Counted from the stretch's first letter, positions 18,659 to 27,254 are shown. The stretch: 64,000 nt of DNA from Marispirochaeta aestuarii (GCF_002087085.1 NZ_MWQY01000001.1:62001-126000); one strand, 5' to 3'. The notes: generated by a model not told the origin, from the sequence alone. Numbers and translations are program-made.

Positions 18659-19915
18659 TTAATTCTCGGTAAAGAATTTCTTGCCGATATCCGGTCTGTA
18701 CCAGGAGTCTTTGAACTGGACCTCCGGAACCACGGAATAAGCCTTCGCCCGTGCGCTCAGCGGACTTGAACCCAGCCCGACAACGGTAAAGCAGCGACCT
18801 CCGCCGGTAAGGATCTGCCCCTCCGGACTCAGGGTCGTGGATGCATGGAAAAGTACACAGTCTTTTCCGTTGTCCTTCGGCAGATTATCCACCCTTACGC
18901 CCTTTTTGTAGGGGCCCGGGTATCCCCCGCTTGCGACCACTACCCCCAGGGCCGACTTTTCGGATATCCGCAAGGGGAAGTCCTCAAGTTTTCCCTGTGC
19001 CATGGCATCTATAAGGTTCCCGATGTCGGATTCAATCAGAGGAAGCAGGACCTGGGCTTCGGGATCTCCAAAGCGCACATTATATTCCAGAAGTTTCGGA
19101 CCGGATTCGGTAATCATCAGCCCAAAATAAAGAACCCCCGTGTACATGAGGTTTTCCTTCACAAGCCCCTTGATCGTCGGTTCGACGACGTCCTTTTCTA
19201 TGCGGGCGAGTAAGCCGTTGGAGACCGTAGGAACCGGGCAGATCGCCCCCATCCCTCCGGTGTTGGGCCCGGAATCATCGATACCGGCTTTTTTGAAATC
19301 AGCACAGGGGGGAAGAAGTATATAATTCCTGCCGTCCAGAAGGGCGAAGATGGAGACCTCGAATCCGGTGAGAAACTCTTCCATAATAAGGCTGTCTTCT
19401 TTCAGAACCTCTTCCCCGAAGCTTTGCAGTTCCTCGGTATTGTCAGATTCAAGCACCCCTTTTCCTGCGGCGAGTCCGCTTTTTTTCAGTACCACCTTTC
19501 CGCTGCGGCCAGCGAGTTCCCCGGCCAGCTGTTTCGGGCTGTCGATCGTAACGGAGGCAGCAGTAGGCACCTTGTTTCGGAGCATGAAGTTCTTGGAGAA
19601 CTGCTTACTGGCCTCGAGCTGTGCGGATGCTTTTTCAGGTCCGATTACCGCGATACCCGCGTTTTTCAGGGAGTCCGCAACGCCTGCCGCGAGAGGGACC
19701 TCGGGTCCGATCACCACGTGACTTACCTTGCGGTTCACTGCCGCTTCGGTAATGGCTGCAGGATCCGCCGGATCGACGTCGGGGAGGTTTTCTCCCAGTT
19801 CATCAGTGCCGGCATTTCCCGGTGTTATATACAGCGCCGAGATGCGCTTGCTGGTGCTGAATTTCCAGGCTAAAGCGTGCTCCCTGGCTCCGGAACCTAC
19901 GATAAGTACCTTCAA
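18659..19915 (-). CDS. purD: phosphoribosylamine-glycine ligase PurD
   Basis: A 418-residue ATP-grasp enzyme that joins glycine to phosphoribosylamine (purine step two). It opens with KVLIVGSGAREHALAWKFS, has the ATP-grasp lysine region VVLKKSGLAAGKGV, GGMGAICPVP and the metal-binding LLEYNVRFGDPEAQ. The start codon is TTG at 19915, preceded by a strong AAGGAG 7 nt upstream; no better ATG fits the conserved N-terminus. It lies between purN and purE, all on the minus strand. Confidence 0.96.
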   Translation of the reverse strand: MKVLIVGSGAREHALAWKFSTSKRISALYITPGNAGTDELGENLPDVDPADPAAITEAAVNRKVSHVVIGPEVPLAAGVADSLKNAGIAVIGPEKASAQLEASKQFSKNFMLRNKVPTAASVTIDSPKQLAGELAGRSGKVVLKKSGLAAGKGVLESDNTEELQSFGEEVLKEDSLIMEEFLTGFEVSIFALLDGRNYILLPPCADFKKAGIDDSGPNTGGMGAICPVPTVSNGLLARIEKDVVEPTIKGLVKENLMYTGVLYFGLMITESGPKLLEYNVRFGDPEAQVLLPLIESDIGNLIDAMAQGKLEDFPLRISEKSALGVVVASGGYPGPYKKGVRVDNLPKDNGKDCVLFHASTTLSPEGQILTGGGRCFTVVGLGSSPLSARAKAYSVVPEVQFKDSWYRPDIGKKFFTEN

Positions 19916-19989
19916 ACAGACGCTCCTTGTTGTTGTGTGGGTGATTTATTACATACCTTTTCTGCTTATCCCCGGGGCAGGTACGACCC

Positions 19990-20559
19990 TTAGCTGATGT
20001 TCCCTTCGAGGATGTCCAAGATTACCTCAGGATAGAGGCGATGTTCAAGTGCGTGGATGCGGGCTTCAAAGTCCTCCAGACTTTCGCCGTCGATGCGGGG
20101 TATCTTGCCCTGACGGATTACCGGTCCGGTGTCCAGTCCGTAATCCACCCGGTGTATTGTAATCCCCAGTTCCCTGTCTCCGGAGCGGTAACTCTCTTCG
20201 ATGCCATGGGTTCCGGGGTATTTGGGCAGAAGACTCGGGTGAATGTTGATAATCCGGTCCTTATAGGCGTCCACAAGAAGAGGCGACAGCAGGCGCATAA
20301 AACCTGCCAGGACTATAAGATCTATGGAACGGGGTTTCAGCCTTTCCAGAAGCTCTCTCTCCGCATCCTCCCGGGTATCGCCCCGGAAATAGTTGATGTC
20401 CTCCACCGGTATGCCGGCAGCCTGTGCACGCTGCCGGACATAGGCCTTCTTTCGGTCACAGACCAGCAGAACCAGTCTGTGGGGTGATTCCTTCAGAGCG
20501 TCGGCGATGGCCTGGAAGTTCGATCCGCTGCCGGAGGCGAAAACCGCAACATTCCCCAC
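19990..20559 (-). CDS. purN: phosphoribosylglycinamide formyltransferase PurN
   Basis: A 189-residue folate-dependent GAR transformylase (purine step three). The N-terminal phosphate loop is VFASGSGSNFQAIADAL, the catalytic region INIHPSLLPKYPGTHG contains the Asn-x-His pair, and ITIHRVDYGLDTGPVI carries the catalytic aspartate. It starts with GTG, one base after the purM stop, with a GGAG about 10 nt upstream, so purM and purN are probably translationally coupled. Confidence 0.96.
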   Translation of the reverse strand: MGNVAVFASGSGSNFQAIADALKESPHRLVLLVCDRKKAYVRQRAQAAGIPVEDINYFRGDTREDAERELLERLKPRSIDLIVLAGFMRLLSPLLVDAYKDRIINIHPSLLPKYPGTHGIEESYRSGDRELGITIHRVDYGLDTGPVIRQGKIPRIDGESLEDFEARIHALEHRLYPEVILDILEGNIS

Positions 20560-20560
20560 C

Positions 20561-21523
20561 TTAAAGGTTCTCCGTCTCTACCCGTCCGATGGGGAGTGCC
20601 CGAATTTTCCTGTCCTCGCAGAGCTTGAGCAGGCTGGCTTCTTCCGCCCGGGGAACGACCAGGGCGATGCCGATTCCCATATTGAAAACCCGGTACATCT
20701 CTTCAGTATCGATTCCCCCGTGTCTCTGTATGGCTTCAAAAATCGACGGGACCGGCCAGTTGCGGTCGAGGACCGGACGCAGCCCCTGGGGCAGGACCCG
20801 GATAATATTGCCTTCCAGTCCCCCGCCGGTTATATGGGCCGCTCCGAGGACAAGACCGGACTCGATCAGGGGTGTCAGTTCCCGTACGTATATCCTGGTG
20901 GGAGTCAGAAGTTCCTTCAGGAGCCCGGTTTCGGATTCAGGGATCGCCTTGCGGGCCAGGGAGAGTCCGTTGGAGTGGATTCCTGAAGAGGGAAGGCCTA
21001 TTATTGAATCTCCCGGGCGGATCATCTCTTTTTTGGGAAGCATCCGGGATTTTTCAACCATACCCACGGCAAAACCGGCCAGATCGAACTCCCCTGAATC
21101 GTAGAGATCCGGCATTTCGGCGGTCTCTCCCCCGGCAAGGCGGCATTTCGCGTCTTCGCATCCGGCTATGATACCTTCAACCAAGGGATGCAGAATGGAC
21201 TCATCCAGTCCGCCGATGGCGATATAATCCAGAAAGAGCATCGGCTTCGCACCGCAGACAATCAGGTCGTTCACGCTCATGGCGACAAGATCGATGCCCA
21301 CGGTGTTGTAGGTTTTCAGTTTCTGGGCGATCAGGAGTTTTGTTCCCACTCCGTCGGTGCAGGAGAGCATTACGGGTTCCCGGTATCCCGACAGGTCCAG
21401 CTCCATTCCGCCGGCGAATCCGCCTATCCCCGGACCCAGGGCGGGGGATTTTATTGATGCTATGAAGCGGGCAAAGCGGTCACCGCCTTCGATGTCGACT
21501 CCGGCTTCCTTATAGGTACTCAT
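20561..21523 (-). CDS. purM: AIR synthetase PurM
   Basis: A 320-residue phosphoribosylformylglycinamidine cyclo-ligase (purine step five). The conserved opening is YKEAGVDIEGGDRFARFIAS, followed by GGFAGGMELDLSGYREPVML, the catalytic core DGVGTKLLIAQKL, GGETAEMPDLY and HITGGGLEGNIIRVLP. The open frame extends 30 codons farther upstream, but the ATG at 21523 has a strong AAGGAG 9-10 nt before it and gives the family N-terminus, so that start is chosen. It sits between purF and purN. Confidence 0.96.
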   Translation of the reverse strand: MSTYKEAGVDIEGGDRFARFIASIKSPALGPGIGGFAGGMELDLSGYREPVMLSCTDGVGTKLLIAQKLKTYNTVGIDLVAMSVNDLIVCGAKPMLFLDYIAIGGLDESILHPLVEGIIAGCEDAKCRLAGGETAEMPDLYDSGEFDLAGFAVGMVEKSRMLPKKEMIRPGDSIIGLPSSGIHSNGLSLARKAIPESETGLLKELLTPTRIYVRELTPLIESGLVLGAAHITGGGLEGNIIRVLPQGLRPVLDRNWPVPSIFEAIQRHGGIDTEEMYRVFNMGIGIALVVPRAEEASLLKLCEDRKIRALPIGRVETENL

Positions 21524-21548
21524 AACAGGGGTTCTCCTTGTGGGTAAT

Positions 21549-22946
21549 CTATACTTCCCGGGGCTGCACCGGGTAATTCCCGGTAAAACAGGCATAACAG
21601 TAGCCTTCGCCATCTTTCAGGCACTCCATCAGACGGGGAATTTTCAGGAATTTCACACTGTCCGCTCCTATATGAGCGGCAATTCCATCCGGGCTCAGGG
21701 AGTTGGAAATCAATTCCTTACGGGTGGGTATGTCTATTCCGTAGTAGCAGGGGAATTTTATTTCGGGTGCGGAGAGGCGAAGGTGTACCTCCTTCGCTCC
21801 TGCTTCGCGCATGAGGGATATCAGAATGCGGCTTGTTGTACCCCGTACCAGGGAGTCGTCCACCAGTATTATCCTCTTGCCGCGGACGACCTCCCGGACC
21901 GGATGCAGCTTCATCCGTACCGCAAGCTCCCGCTGGGATGTGGTGGGAAGAATAAAGGATCGGCCGGCATAATGGTTCCGGGTAAGGCCCTGTTCGAAGG
22001 GCAGTCCGGACTGTTCCGCGTAACCCAGAGCAGCGCTGTTGCCTGAGTCGGGGACCGGCATAACCAGGTCGGCCTCTGCGGATTCGTCCATAGCCAGGGC
22101 TGCACCCATGGCCTTGCGGGTCAGATGTACGGACTCTTCAAATACCAGGGAATCCGGCCGGGCAAAATAGATGAGCTCAAAAACACAGCGTTTCGGTTCT
22201 GTTCCGGGAGCGAAGGTTTCACTTTTTACTCCCGAGGAGTCTATATAGAGGATCTCCCCCGGTTTGACTTCCCTGAAGTCCCTGATTTTCAGCATATCCA
22301 GGGCACAGGTTTCGGAGGCAACTGCTGTAATCGTGTCGGAGAAGCCGATATAGAGGGGGCGAAATCCCCAGGGATCCCGTATGGCGATCAGCTGGTCCTC
22401 GTGGAGCATTACCATGCTGAAGGCCCCTTCCAGCTCACCCAGGGTCTCAATAAGCGCCGATTTGAAGTCCGGCTGCCTGGATCGGGCTATCATGTGCAGA
22501 ATAAGCTCCGTATCCGATGTACTTTGGAAAATAGAACCATCCATGGAGAGTCTGGCATTCAGAGCGGAGGCATTCGATATGTTTCCGTTATGAGCGATGG
22601 CCGCCGAGCCCTTGTTGCATGAAGCCGCCAGGGGCTGGGCGTTTTCCAGCCGGTTGCCTCCCCGGGTTGAATAGCGGACATGACCGATGCCCAGGGTTGA
22701 AGGATGGGGTTTTTCCAGATAACGGGACAGGACTGTGGAGACCATCCCGAGGTCTTTGTAGGTCACAAAGCGGCCGGTACCGTCTTCGGGGATCTCCTTC
22801 CGGTAGCAGATACCGGCGCTCTCCTGGCCGCGGTGTTGCAGGGCAAAAAGCCCGTAAAAGAGCTTTTCCGGAATATTGTCGGGATTGGCGCTGTGAACTC
22901 CCACAACGCCGCAGTGATGCCTGAGAGAATCGCCTTGTTGTTCCAT
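21549..22946 (-). CDS. purF: amidophosphoribosyltransferase PurF
   Basis: A 465-residue glutamine PRPP amidotransferase, first step of purine synthesis. A ten-residue propeptide precedes the nucleophile Cys of HHCGVVGVH, which must be exposed by self-cleavage. All four [4Fe-4S] ligand cysteines of the Bacillus-type enzyme can be found (CVFELIYFARPDS, PCYYGIDIP, CYACFTGNYP). The PRPP loop is RIILVDDSLVRGTTS. A TTG at 22982 would extend the frame, but that TTG is part of the -35 box. The ATG at 22946 lacks a Shine-Dalgarno and is 6 nt from the -10 box. It heads purF-purM-purN-purD-purE. Confidence 0.96.
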   Translation of the reverse strand: MEQQGDSLRHHCGVVGVHSANPDNIPEKLFYGLFALQHRGQESAGICYRKEIPEDGTGRFVTYKDLGMVSTVLSRYLEKPHPSTLGIGHVRYSTRGGNRLENAQPLAASCNKGSAAIAHNGNISNASALNARLSMDGSIFQSTSDTELILHMIARSRQPDFKSALIETLGELEGAFSMVMLHEDQLIAIRDPWGFRPLYIGFSDTITAVASETCALDMLKIRDFREVKPGEILYIDSSGVKSETFAPGTEPKRCVFELIYFARPDSLVFEESVHLTRKAMGAALAMDESAEADLVMPVPDSGNSAALGYAEQSGLPFEQGLTRNHYAGRSFILPTTSQRELAVRMKLHPVREVVRGKRIILVDDSLVRGTTSRILISLMREAGAKEVHLRLSAPEIKFPCYYGIDIPTRKELISNSLSPDGIAAHIGADSVKFLKIPRLMECLKDGEGYCYACFTGNYPVQPREV

Positions 22947-22952
22947 TGAGAA

Positions 22953-22982
22953 GATATAACACCCTTTGAGCGGCAGGGTCAA
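22953..22982 (-). promoter_or_regulatory. purF promoter, probably leaderless
   Basis: Minus strand: TTGACC (22982-22977), 18-nt spacer, TATATC (22958-22953), then six bases (TTCTCA) and the ATG. A 17-nt spacing to TTATAT is an alternative. No recognisable PurR box was seen. Confidence 0.55.
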
Positions 22983-23047
22983 CCGTCGCCGCCTGTATTG
23001 AGGAGCTCAGGACCGAATTTCTCGGCCGCCGGCTGAACAGGTCGGCT

Positions 23048-24040
23048 TCACTCCTGAAGGGAAGAGAGGAATTCTGAAAAATAACCGCGGTATTCTCCCA
23101 GGCTTTCACAGTGGACAAGCTGGTTTCGGAATGCGGCGGAACCGTTGATGCCCTTCGTGTAGGAGCAGAGCTGTTTTTTCATTTCCTTGACAGCCAGGGC
23201 TTCGCCTTTTACCTCCACGCAGCGTTCAAGATGGCCCAGGGCCGTTTCAATCCGTTCCCGGGGAGTCGGTGGAGAAAGGACTTCCAGACCGGACAGGAGT
23301 GAGCGTATTTCCCGGAACAGAAAGGGATTACCCAACCCTCCCCGGGCGATCATCACCGCATCGCATCCGGTCTGCAGGAGCATCCTGCGGGCATCTTCGG
23401 CGCAGAAGATGTCCCCGTTACCGGTAACAGGTATTTCCACTGTCTCCTTGAGCCGGGCGATCTGTTCCCAGTCGGCTTTGCCTCCGTAACCCTGGCTCCG
23501 GGTTCGCCCATGCAGGCTTATCATCGATGCGCCCGCATCCTGGGCGCGGAGGGCGGCTTCGATAAAGGTGTAGTTCTGATGGTCCCACCCGGTACGAAGT
23601 TTTACACTTACCGGAAGGGATGTGGTTTTTTTCATGGCCCTCACAATCTCCCCTATCTGCACGGGGTCCTTCATGAGGGCTGCTCCGGCACCGGTTTTTA
23701 TTACCTTGGGTACCGGACATCCGCAGTTGAGATCTATGACAGTTGGTGTAAAGGGGATGATATACTCCATTGCCGCTGCAGCGCTCTCTGGAGAGGAGGT
23801 AAATACCTGGATTCCGTAGTTGGTTTCGTTCCTGCCCCGGATAAGAAGCTTCCGGGTTTTCAGATTTTCCCGGATCAGTGCCTCACAGGAGACCATCTCG
23901 GTAAAGCAGAGGTCCGCCCCTGCTTCCACGGCGAGTTCCCGGTAAGGAACATCCGTAAACCCCGCCAGGGGGGCACACAGTATATTCCCTTCCAGGACTG
24001 TGGTGCCCAGTGTCAGGGGATGCAGCAGAACGGCGGACAT
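23048..24040 (-). CDS. dusB: tRNA dihydrouridine synthase
   Basis: A 330-residue FMN-dependent tRNA-dihydrouridine synthase. It begins with the FMN-binding CAPLAGFTDVPYRELAVEAG, carries the catalytic cysteine in IDLNCGCPVPKVIKTGAGAAL and the tRNA/FMN segment SLHGRTRSQGYGGKADWEQI, and ends with the usual helical domain. Length and motifs fit the DusB group. It reduces uridine in the tRNA D-loop. It follows tatD by 15 nt and precedes purF by about 100 nt, so tatD-dus is one likely transcript. Confidence 0.93.
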   Translation of the reverse strand: MSAVLLHPLTLGTTVLEGNILCAPLAGFTDVPYRELAVEAGADLCFTEMVSCEALIRENLKTRKLLIRGRNETNYGIQVFTSSPESAAAAMEYIIPFTPTVIDLNCGCPVPKVIKTGAGAALMKDPVQIGEIVRAMKKTTSLPVSVKLRTGWDHQNYTFIEAALRAQDAGASMISLHGRTRSQGYGGKADWEQIARLKETVEIPVTGNGDIFCAEDARRMLLQTGCDAVMIARGGLGNPFLFREIRSLLSGLEVLSPPTPRERIETALGHLERCVEVKGEALAVKEMKKQLCSYTKGINGSAAFRNQLVHCESLGEYRGYFSEFLSSLQE

Positions 24041-24055
24041 GTGGCGATCTTCCGC

Positions 24056-24841
24056 TTACTCCTGGATGCCGAAGAAGCGGCAGGCGTTATTGTAGAGGAT
24101 ATCCGCCATCTCTTCGGAGTCCAGTCCCCTCAGCTCCGCCAGGAATTCGGCGGTGGCGCCGATATAGGAGGGGCGGTTCCGTTTTCCCCGGTAGGCGGCT
24201 GGAACCATGAAGGGGCTTTCGGATTCGATGAGCATGCGGTCCAGCGGCATGTTCAGGGCCGTTTCATGAAGGTTCTTGGCGTTCCGGTAGGTGACGTTTC
24301 CTGCGAAGGAGATGTACAGGTTCAGTTCCAGGGCCTGTCTGGCGTAGGCCCAGTCCTCCGAGTAACAGTGAAGGACGCCGCCTTTGGGAGGAAGCTTCTC
24401 GGTGAGAATATCGAGGACGTCACTGCCGGCTTCGCGGTTGTGAATGATCACCGGAAAATCCAGCTTGGCCGCCAGTTCCAGCTGCCGGATAAACAGTTCG
24501 ATCTGGGAATCCCGGTTGCCGAATTTACGGAAATAGTCGAGACCTATCTCTCCAATGGCGACAATTCGGTCGAATGCGGAGCCTTCGATGATTTTTCTTT
24601 CCCAATCTTTGCCCGGATGCGAAACTTCTGATGGAGAAACGCCGATACTGTGATATATATAGTTTGCAGTCTTCAGGTTCTCGTAAACCTGAAAGAAATC
24701 CTGCAAATTATTGCAGATGGAGACAATATGCTGAACCCCGGCCTGTCTGGCCTCAGAAACAATAATAAGCTGATCAATGGGGTCTTCATTGATAAGCCCT
24801 ATATGCGCGTGAGTGTCAAAAAACTTCATGTCGGCTTCCAT
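24056..24841 (-). CDS. tatD: TatD-family metal-dependent hydrolase
   Basis: A 261-residue TIM-barrel hydrolase of the TatD family, usually 3'-5' DNA exonucleases or deoxyribonucleases. Metal-binding motifs are FFDTHAHIG near the start, IGEIGLDYFRKFG (Glu), PVIIHNREAGSDV (His), LHCYSEDW (His) and IESESPFMVP (Asp replaced in part by Glu/Ser). The last motif is normally ETDxP; here it is ESESP, a deviation worth noting. The ATG at 24841 has a -10 box 7 nt upstream and no Shine-Dalgarno; an internal ATG at 24829 (MKFFDTHAH) with GGAAG before it is the alternative. Confidence 0.9.
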   Translation of the reverse strand: MEADMKFFDTHAHIGLINEDPIDQLIIVSEARQAGVQHIVSICNNLQDFFQVYENLKTANYIYHSIGVSPSEVSHPGKDWERKIIEGSAFDRIVAIGEIGLDYFRKFGNRDSQIELFIRQLELAAKLDFPVIIHNREAGSDVLDILTEKLPPKGGVLHCYSEDWAYARQALELNLYISFAGNVTYRNAKNLHETALNMPLDRMLIESESPFMVPAAYRGKRNRPSYIGATAEFLAELRGLDSEEMADILYNNACRFFGIQE

Positions 24842-24848
24842 TGTGTGA

Positions 24849-24876
24849 AGATTACGCAGAATACTTACGTATACAA
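24849..24876 (-). promoter_or_regulatory. tatD promoter, probably leaderless
   Basis: Minus strand: TTGTAT (24876-24871), 16-nt spacer, TAATCT (24854-24849), seven bases, then the ATG at 24841. It is divergent from the M23 peptidase promoter about 40 bp away. Confidence 0.5.
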
Positions 24877-24916
24877 CCGTAAAGTATCACGAAGTATCGA
24901 CGGCGTCAATAATTAT

Positions 24917-24945
24917 TTGACAAAGTTTTATCAACATGGTAATCT
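24917..24945 (+). promoter_or_regulatory. sigma70-like promoter of the M23 peptidase gene
   Basis: TTGACA (24917-24922), 17-nt spacer, TAATCT (24940-24945). A start codon candidate at 24936 falls inside this promoter, which excludes it and favours the GTG at 24990 as the true start. Confidence 0.75.
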
Positions 24946-24989
24946 TTGCTCATTCAGGGAATTATACTTCAGTCCCCGAGGAGAAGGTT

Positions 24990-25997
24990 GTGTCCCCCGC
25001 TAACCAGTACAAAAAAGTGGAAAATAAACTGTTTCTTGCCGTGGGCACGCTGTTTTTTCGTTTGTTTTCCGCTGTCGGACGGTCTTTCAACTCAATAATC
25101 GCCATAGGGAAACAGCGCTTCACCGTAATGTTCATTCCCCATTCGGAAAAAAAGATCTTCAATTTTAAAATATCCGTGTTCGCGATGATCTTTTTTGCCG
25201 CTCTTCTTTCGGGGGTCGTTACCTTTTTCTTTTATTATGGAACCCATTACTCCGGAATCTCCTCCCTGCTCAAGGACCGCTCCATCAATCTGGAAGGTAC
25301 CCAGGCGAATCTGGAACTCATCCGGGACGAGATTGCTTCTCTGAAGAAATCCTCCAGGGTCTTTGAAGCATCCCTGAACGAGGCTCTGTCCACCCTGGGT
25401 CTTCAGGACCGGGGTACCGGGCAGCCGACTGCAGACGGTGACCTGTCCAGCTTTCTCGGCATGGAGGAACAGCAGGAAGGAGTAATGCGGGAACTCAGCG
25501 ATCTCCAGAGCATGGGGGCCCTGTTCCTCGATTCCGCGAAATCCCTGGAGAGTATTTCCAAACTGCTGTCCGCCCAGGGTGATCTGCTGTACGATCTGCC
25601 TTCCATCTGGCCTGTCGAGGGAGGTATCGGACGAATTACCAACCCCTTTGGTCCGGCGGAACACCCTTTTACCAAGCAGTGGTATCTTCATAAGGGTATT
25701 GATATCGCCTACGGGTACGGAATTCCCATAATCGCCGCAGCCAACGGCAAGGTTGTGGAGCGAAAGTACGAACCCCTGGGCTTCGGGAACTATCTACTGA
25801 TCCGGCATAAATACGGTTTTTATTCAAAATATGCCCACATGGGACGGGTCTTTGTCCGGGAAGGGGATTCAATTACCCAGGGACAGCGTATCGGAACCAT
25901 GGACTCCACGGGCCTTTCCACGGGACCCCACCTGCATTATGAAGTCCGCATCGGATCGCAGGTTGTCGATCCCGCCCGATTCCTCAATATTAAATAA
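24990..25997 (+). CDS. membrane-anchored M23 (LytM-type) peptidase
   Basis: A 335-residue protein with an N-terminal cytoplasmic part, one transmembrane helix (about 54-78), a coiled-coil stalk (about 90-190) and a C-terminal M23 domain. The zinc and catalytic residues are intact: LHKGIDIAYGYG (H-x3-D), YAHMGRVFVREGD and GPHLHYEVR (HxH). It should cut peptidoglycan cross-links in the periplasm. The start is GTG with GAGGAGAAGG just upstream; an in-frame ATG at 24936 lies within the promoter. A bactofilin gene follows, a pairing seen in other bacteria where bactofilin scaffolds localise M23 enzymes for cell-shape control. Confidence 0.92.
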   Translation: MSPANQYKKVENKLFLAVGTLFFRLFSAVGRSFNSIIAIGKQRFTVMFIPHSEKKIFNFKISVFAMIFFAALLSGVVTFFFYYGTHYSGISSLLKDRSINLEGTQANLELIRDEIASLKKSSRVFEASLNEALSTLGLQDRGTGQPTADGDLSSFLGMEEQQEGVMRELSDLQSMGALFLDSAKSLESISKLLSAQGDLLYDLPSIWPVEGGIGRITNPFGPAEHPFTKQWYLHKGIDIAYGYGIPIIAAANGKVVERKYEPLGFGNYLLIRHKYGFYSKYAHMGRVFVREGDSITQGQRIGTMDSTGLSTGPHLHYEVRIGSQVVDPARFLNIK

Positions 25998-25998
25998 A

Positions 25999-26145
25999 GG
26001 CACCTCTTAGAACGTGGTATTTTTCCCATAGTCAAGAAGGAAAGATTTTGTAGCGACCGCAGATTCTTGTGCTAACAAGAGTTGAGGACCGCGGGAAATC
26101 TTGACGACGCAGGATATGGGAAAAAGAGTAGTTATCAGAGGTGCC
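25999..26145. repeat. 147-bp imperfect inverted repeat (MITE/REP-like)
   Basis: The gap of 352 bp between the M23 peptidase and bactofilin genes holds a long palindromic element. Outer arms are GGCACCTCT (25999-26007) and AGAGGTGCC (26137-26145). Inside, TTTTTCCCATA pairs with TATGGGAAAAA, GATTT with AAATC, and the centre is TCTTGT-GCTA-ACAAGA. The arms line up at about 71 nt each with scattered mismatches. A third GGCACCTCT lies at 26156-26164. There is no open reading frame inside. It resembles a miniature transposable or REP-type element; it could also act as a terminator-like barrier for the peptidase gene. Confidence 0.75.
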
Positions 26146-26214
26146 CATAAGGCCAGGCACCTCTGAAATCTCAGACCTGATTTCTCATGTTTTCAATGAG
26201 GTTTCCGCTTTGGC

Positions 26215-26303
26215 TTGAAAAACAGGCGCCGAACGATTAGTATATGCCCAGGGATCTTTGTGAACAAACGGTATTTTTCCATGGGTAAAAAAGCCTGTTT
26301 TCA
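26215..26303. repeat. second, smaller inverted repeat before bactofilin
   Basis: TTGAAAAACAGGC (26215-26227) is mirrored by GCCTGTTTTCA (26293-26303), one base shorter. Between them is GGTATTTTTCCAT, nearly the GGTATTTTTCCCAT found in the left arm of the 147-bp element just upstream, so it may be a decayed relative of that repeat. Confidence 0.4.
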
Positions 26304-26349
26304 GGGGTGTTCCCTGCAAATTATAAAACTTGTGGCGGCATAGTATTGT

Positions 26350-26760
26350 ATGAGTGATGTTATTGGCGCTGAAGGCGCTTTTATTAATTCGTTTATCGGC
26401 GAAGGGACCCGTTTTGAAGGGAATCTGTCTCTTTCGGGGCTCCTGAGGATCGATGGAGATTTTCTGGGAACCATCGCAACCGAAGGAAAGGTTCTCATAG
26501 GAAAATCCGGCAGAGTGGAAGGGTCCGTTTCGGCCAGAACTGTTGTTGTGGGTGGGGCAGTAAAGGGAGATATCTCCTGTACGGAGAAACTGGTTATCCT
26601 CTCCTCCGGCCTCATGCTTGGGAATGTACGGTCTCCCCGGCTTATAGTGGAGGAAGGAGTCATAGTGAACGGCGAATGCCGGATAAGCGGGGATCGTGAG
26701 ATTCCCCTTGATACTCCCGATACCGCGGTGTATCAGCCCTTTGAGGCCGCCCGGAAATAG
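26350..26760 (+). CDS. bactofilin
   Basis: A 136-residue bactofilin (polymer-forming cytoskeletal protein). The core, about 20-115, is a right-handed beta-helix with repeating G-x-hydrophobic patterns: GEGTRFEGNLSLSGLLRIDG, GKVLIGKSGRVEGSVSARTV, VVVGGAVKGDISCTEKL. Bactofilins self-assemble without nucleotide into filaments that position cell-wall enzymes. No Shine-Dalgarno precedes the ATG; a weak CATAGT lies five bases upstream. An M23 peptidase is encoded upstream, YaaR and RicT homologues downstream. Confidence 0.93.
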   Translation: MSDVIGAEGAFINSFIGEGTRFEGNLSLSGLLRIDGDFLGTIATEGKVLIGKSGRVEGSVSARTVVVGGAVKGDISCTEKLVILSSGLMLGNVRSPRLIVEEGVIVNGECRISGDREIPLDTPDTAVYQPFEAARK

Positions 26761-26768
26761 GAAGAAGT

Positions 26769-27254
26769 GTGGACCGGATTGATCCGCTGACTGGCGCTCC
26801 AATACCTTTTCATCGGAATGAAAAACGCCGGGTCGAAAAAAAGGGAGAGATAAAAAAGGACTTCAGATCCTTTGTTCAATCCGCCGATGAAGCGGAGGTC
26901 GCTCTCGACCTGCCGGATATTCCCGACGGCGCCGATCTTGAAGGAATTCTCGACGAGATACATGAGGCGGGTGAGCGTCTTTCCGAAGATCCGGGCATGA
27001 AGAACGTTCTTGCCTATAAACGTATTGTCAAGGCATTTCTTCGTTATGTGGTAAAGAATACCCGGCAGATTGAGCATCAGGAAGGTGCCCGTCTGAGCAT
27101 TTTCAAGGCGCCGAAACGCTATACCCTTATATCGGTTGTTGACAAAAAGCTTGAACAGCTGGCCGCCGGGATTCTTCAGAATCAGTCTGATAAACTGGAA
27201 ATTTTGAAAAAAGTAGAAGAGATCCAGGGACTCCTTGTCGATCTGACGGGATGA
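26769..27254 (+). CDS. DUF327/YaaR-family protein
   Basis: A 161-residue helical protein of the YaaR (DUF327) family. The characteristic stretch is LGILDEI-type helices followed by AYKRIVKAFLRYVVKNTRQI and DKKLEQLAAGILQNQSDKLEILKKVEEIQGLLVDL. Its function is unknown in any organism I can recall. In Bacillus, yaaR lies two genes from yaaT; here a RicT/YaaT homologue follows directly with overlapping ends, so the association is conserved while holB is absent. The start is GTG with AGGAAG upstream. Confidence 0.82.
   Translation: MDRIDPLTGAPIPFHRNEKRRVEKKGEIKKDFRSFVQSADEAEVALDLPDIPDGADLEGILDEIHEAGERLSEDPGMKNVLAYKRIVKAFLRYVVKNTRQIEHQEGARLSIFKAPKRYTLISVVDKKLEQLAAGILQNQSDKLEILKKVEEIQGLLVDLTG

Noticed and set aside
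22947-22982. Longer N-terminus for PurF starting at TTG 22982
   Set aside because: The TTG belongs to the -35 box, and the short propeptide before HHCGVVG matches the ATG at 22946.
23510-24631. 373-codon open frame on the plus strand
   Set aside because: Opposite dus and tatD and crossing the boundary between them, which a real gene here would not do.
24936-24989. ATG start 18 codons upstream for the M23 peptidase
   Set aside because: The codon lies between the -35 and -10 boxes of a TTGACA-17-TAATCT promoter, so it is not transcribed from it; the GTG at 24990 has a strong ribosome-binding site.
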